Positions 14,347 through 16,013 of a stretch of 16,013 nt of DNA are shown piece after piece. The translations under genes were made by a program, and so were the position numbers. Below the pieces are notes generated by a model, which saw only the letters and a list, made by a program, of their open reading frames with translations, did not search any database and had not been told where the DNA came from. Numbering within the stretch: position 1 is the stretch's first letter; every line of letters begins with the position of its first letter. Source of the stretch: JAVBSX01 sp051660685 (GTDB lineage: Bacteria > Planctomycetota > Planctomycetia > Pirellulales > Thermoguttaceae); assembly GCA_051660685.1 (NCBI GenBank), contig JBOFQB010000011.1, positions 1 through 16,013 on the forward strand, given 5' to 3'.

Positions 14347-15037
14347 ATGACGAGGGAAACGCACGACTTGATTGAAGCGGGGAAACCGTTTCGCCCGCAC
14401 GACCAGTTCGGACGGAAAGTCGTCGGCGACCTTTTGTAGTCCCGTCGGGTTGACTCAAACGCCGTTAGGTGTTTCAGAATGGTAGCAGAAACGGAAAAAT
14501 AATGATTTGAACCCCGTCGGGGTTCCACAAATTGTTATAAAAATAAAAAAAATTGTCAGGAGGGACCATTCGTAAACCCCGACGGGGTTTGGATTTACAT
14601 GACAATCGTTGACTACCATTCGGCAATCCCTGACGGGATTGAGGAAAAATTGTCCTAACTTGCTGCACCCCAGACGATAAGAATGTCGCTGTTACGCAGC
14701 TTAGAGATGCCGCTCTCGTCAAGACGAATTGGTCCCGGAACAATTGCGTAAGCATGTCCCGCAATTTCAGGTGTTTGTCATCAATTTACGGAAATTCGAT
14801 TACGGACAACTGCCCGGTCGCCCCGAAACCCGGGCGGTTGTCAAATCGTTAAAACGGGCAAAAGAGGGGACTTTTGCGGACCATTTGGAGCAAGTTGTCG
14901 GTCATTTGGCGACAGTTTCACTCGATTCGCGGATCAAGGATTTGGTTGAGAGCATTGTGAGGTATTGCGCCGTGACAGCGAGGACTTTCGGTCTAAGGAA
15001 CCGAAGGTATTTTCCAAAAAAGGTTCGAATCAAGTAG
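14347..15037 (+). pseudogene. Broken Rpn/YhgA-like nuclease (transposase_31-type) gene
   Basis: Two pieces on the plus strand resemble the ends of Rpn-family recombination-promoting PD-(D/E)xK nucleases. The N-terminal piece (14347-14439) includes KPFRPHDQFGRKVVGD, like the PHDxFF.. entry of the family, then stops. The C-terminal piece is open from 14705 to the TAG at 15035-15037 and reads ELVPEQLRKHVPQFQVFVIN, LRKFDYGQLPG and a helical tail (ADHLEQVVGHLATVSLDSRI), matching the region where family members have P.F.Y..ldL....... The ~260 bp between holds GC-rich hairpins and no nuclease core, so the middle appears to have been lost or replaced. A TTG at 14729 could start a short protein, without a clear ribosome site. 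The C-terminal match is fair; the N-terminal match is weak. Confidence 0.5.
14509..14641. repeat. Cluster of three short GC-rich hairpins
   Basis: GAACCCC-GTC-GGGGTTC (about 14510-14526), AAACCCC-GAC-GGGGTTT (about 14574-14590) and CAATCCC-TGAC-GGGATTG (about 14624-14641) are spaced 35-65 bases apart, with an A/T-rich stretch (TTATAAAAATAAAAAAAATT) between the first two. The second has a stem-loop nearly identical to the first. They lie inside the broken Rpn-like gene and look like a dispersed intergenic repeat. Confidence 0.6.
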
Positions 15038-15048
15038 GGGGTACTTTC

Positions 15049-15096
15049 AAAAACCGCCGTAAGTATTGACCTGATAAACGCTTACGGCGGTTTTTT
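15049..15096 (+). terminator. Strong bidirectional intrinsic terminator
   Basis: The arm AAAACCGCCGTAAG (ending 15063) pairs with CTTACGGCGGTTTT (from 15081) around a 17-base loop and is followed by a run of six T on the plus strand. The minus strand also ends in a T run. It sits 12 bases after the stop of the Rpn-like remnant. Confidence 0.85.
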
Positions 15097-15124
15097 GTTT
15101 AGCCGCGTGTACAACGTACCGCGC
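15097..15124 (+). repeat. Modular palindromic repeat, partial copy C
   Basis: GTTTAGCCGCG followed by TGTACAACGTACCGCGC matches the left end of copies A and B (GTTTAGCCGCGATACAACGT), with changes in the stem. The right-hand module is missing. It starts directly at the end of the terminator. Confidence 0.6.
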
Positions 15125-15490
15125 TTCACATGCCGCCTGACCGAATTGGTCCCCTCCCTGCAGGTTTTCACTCGGCATAACTGGCAGGTTTTTCCCATTT
15201 GCCAGTATAACACGGACCGTGCCTTTTCGTCCGAACGCACCCAAAACCGCCACTTGCGCGAACACGGGGCGCAAAACATCAAAAACGCAACATTCCGGTA
15301 TTAACCCAGGTAGCAAATGTGCCGATTTTATAGGGTCTTCTCAATTTCCCAGACAGTGTCAGAGAAAGCGGTGTCAGTTTTTAGAAACGCCCTGAGAACG
15401 CGGACATCTTGTCCGCACAATGCAGGTAGGATGCATGCGATCCCAGCGTATCATTTCTCATAAAATCAATTCTCATCTCATCTATCGTCC
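15125..15490. other. Intergenic stretch with a short palindromic repeat
   Basis: No supported gene. At 15400-15416 the hairpin GCGGACA-TCT-TGTCCGC occurs, followed by ATGCA...TGCAT at 15420-15436. Both are of a kind found as dispersed intergenic repeats in several bacterial groups. Open frames on both strands between 15047 and 15316 have no family similarity that I recognise. Confidence 0.55.
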
Positions 15491-15883
15491 ATGTTCCAGA
15501 AACCGGTTCTCACCCAGTATTTACAGCAGCTTGACACCGAATCCATTGCTAAGAAGTTTGCCATTTTTCAAAAACACTTTGGTAATGAGCAGATTCAGGA
15601 AAATTACCGCACCGAAAAAGAAACCTCGCTGCAAGGGGAGTTCCTCCGCGCTCTGTTCGGTGATGTCCTCGGATACACGCTCTCGCCGAATCCAAATTTC
15701 AATCTCAGACGCGAACAGAAAAACGAAACGAACGCCGAAAAAGCCGATGGTGCCATTCTCGTCGCAAATACCGTCAGAGCGGTCATTGAACTCAAAGATG
15801 CCAAAACGCCGAATCTCGACAAAATCACCGATCAAGCGTTTGGGTATCATTGTGTCAAGTCAAATCCGTTTAGAAAGGAGTAA
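15491..15883 (+). pseudogene. Interrupted N-terminal nuclease domain of a second type IIG restriction enzyme
   Basis: A 130-residue frame starting MFQKPVLTQYLQQLDTESIA resembles the N-terminal nuclease domain of large type IIG restriction-methylation enzymes. The block TSLQGEFLRALFGDVLGY, then ADGAILV and AVIELKDAKTPNLDKITDQA, gives the D...ExK signature (D of ADGAI; E and K of IELK). Family members continue for hundreds of residues after QAFGYH. Here similarity stops at about base 15848 and the frame ends after CVKSNPFRKE. The following sequence looks like a structured RNA, probably the start of a group II intron, so the gene may resume beyond the window. It belongs to a different subfamily from the fragment at 1643-1975. 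No Shine-Dalgarno site precedes the ATG. Confidence 0.65.
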
Positions 15884-16013
15884 AATCATGTAAAGTCAAC
15901 ATGTACAAACCTTTTGGAGACCTTGCAGGAAAAGCCTGCCCGGTAAGGTTGACCACCGTCGGAAGCGAGTTTTGCGTGGGGACGAGTAATCGTCAGCGGG
16001 TGCGAGACCATCC
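15849..16013 (+). mobile_element. Possible 5' end of a group II intron (runs off the window)
   Basis: From GTGTC at 15849, a GUGYG-like start exactly where the restriction gene loses similarity, the sequence becomes compact and foldable. ACCTT-GCAGG...CCTGC...AAGGT forms a nested stem near 15920-15950. CCAC...GTGG (about 15955-15980) encloses GGAAGCGAGTTTTGCG. GACGA-GTAA-TCGTC carries a GNRA-type tetraloop near 15981-15994. This resembles domain I of bacterial group II introns. No reverse transcriptase or domain V is visible, because the window ends. Another structured mobile RNA is possible. Confidence 0.42.

Noticed and set aside
14025..14528. Minus-strand frame of 167 codons (and an overlapping 124-codon frame)
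   Set aside because: No family similarity, no ribosome site, overlaps the tracrRNA terminator, and the composition looks random.
15047..15316. Minus-strand frame of 89 codons and plus-strand frame at 15095-15304
   Set aside because: The first contains the strong terminator hairpin in its 3' end and starts with TTG; neither has recognisable motifs.

Overview
The window holds a compact type II-C CRISPR-Cas9 locus set among housekeeping genes, fragments of restriction-modification genes and several families of small dispersed repeats. The organism looks like a member of the Planctomycetota or a neighbouring PVC-type group. This is inferred from the secreted propeller-like protein, the xylose-isomerase-like TIM-barrel protein, the NapH/NapG-like polyferredoxin, frequent weak or absent Shine-Dalgarno sites, and intergenic CCACGAAA-rich and GC-palindromic repeats. 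No 16S gene or other phylogenetic marker is present, so the assignment is tentative.

Left part (1-7857, all genes on the minus strand). A BsuBI/PstI-like N6-adenine methyltransferase follows a truncated N-terminal nuclease domain of a type IIG enzyme, and the first 20 codons of a further gene lie at the window edge. A two-gene unit comes next: a membrane polyferredoxin and a YhaM-like OB-HD exoribonuclease. Then come tRNA-Pro(TGG), a TIM-barrel sugar isomerase/epimerase-like protein, and a secreted protein with eight ESDD repeats. Two copies of a ~180 bp MITE-like element with 18-20 bp terminal inverted repeats lie in the intergenic spaces in opposite orientation. Each is flanked by a perfect target duplication, but of different lengths (10-11 bp and 16 bp).

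CRISPR part (8053-14042). On the minus strand the order is cas9 (1052 aa, all RuvC and HNH catalytic residues present), cas2, a CRISPR array of 16 repeats and 15 spacers, then cas1. The array therefore separates cas2 from cas1. A tracrRNA gene was found upstream of cas9 on the plus strand. Its anti-repeat covers the whole 36-nt repeat, and it ends in a textbook intrinsic terminator. The tracrRNA promoter and the cas9 promoter are back to back with their -35 boxes 5 bp apart. Each repeat ends in TATACT and has TTTACG exactly 17 bp upstream, so each repeat appears to carry its own promoter, firing into the next spacer on the plus strand. crRNAs and tracrRNA thus run opposite to the cas genes. 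No csn2 or cas4 is visible.

Right part (14043-16013). This is a degraded zone: an apparently broken Rpn/YhgA-like nuclease gene, GC-rich hairpins, a strong terminator, then an N-terminal fragment of a second type IIG enzyme. That reading frame loses family similarity at about 15848, where sequence resembling the 5' part of a group II intron begins and runs off the window. Fragments of type IIG genes at both ends, the methyltransferase and Cas9 together suggest a remodelled defence island.
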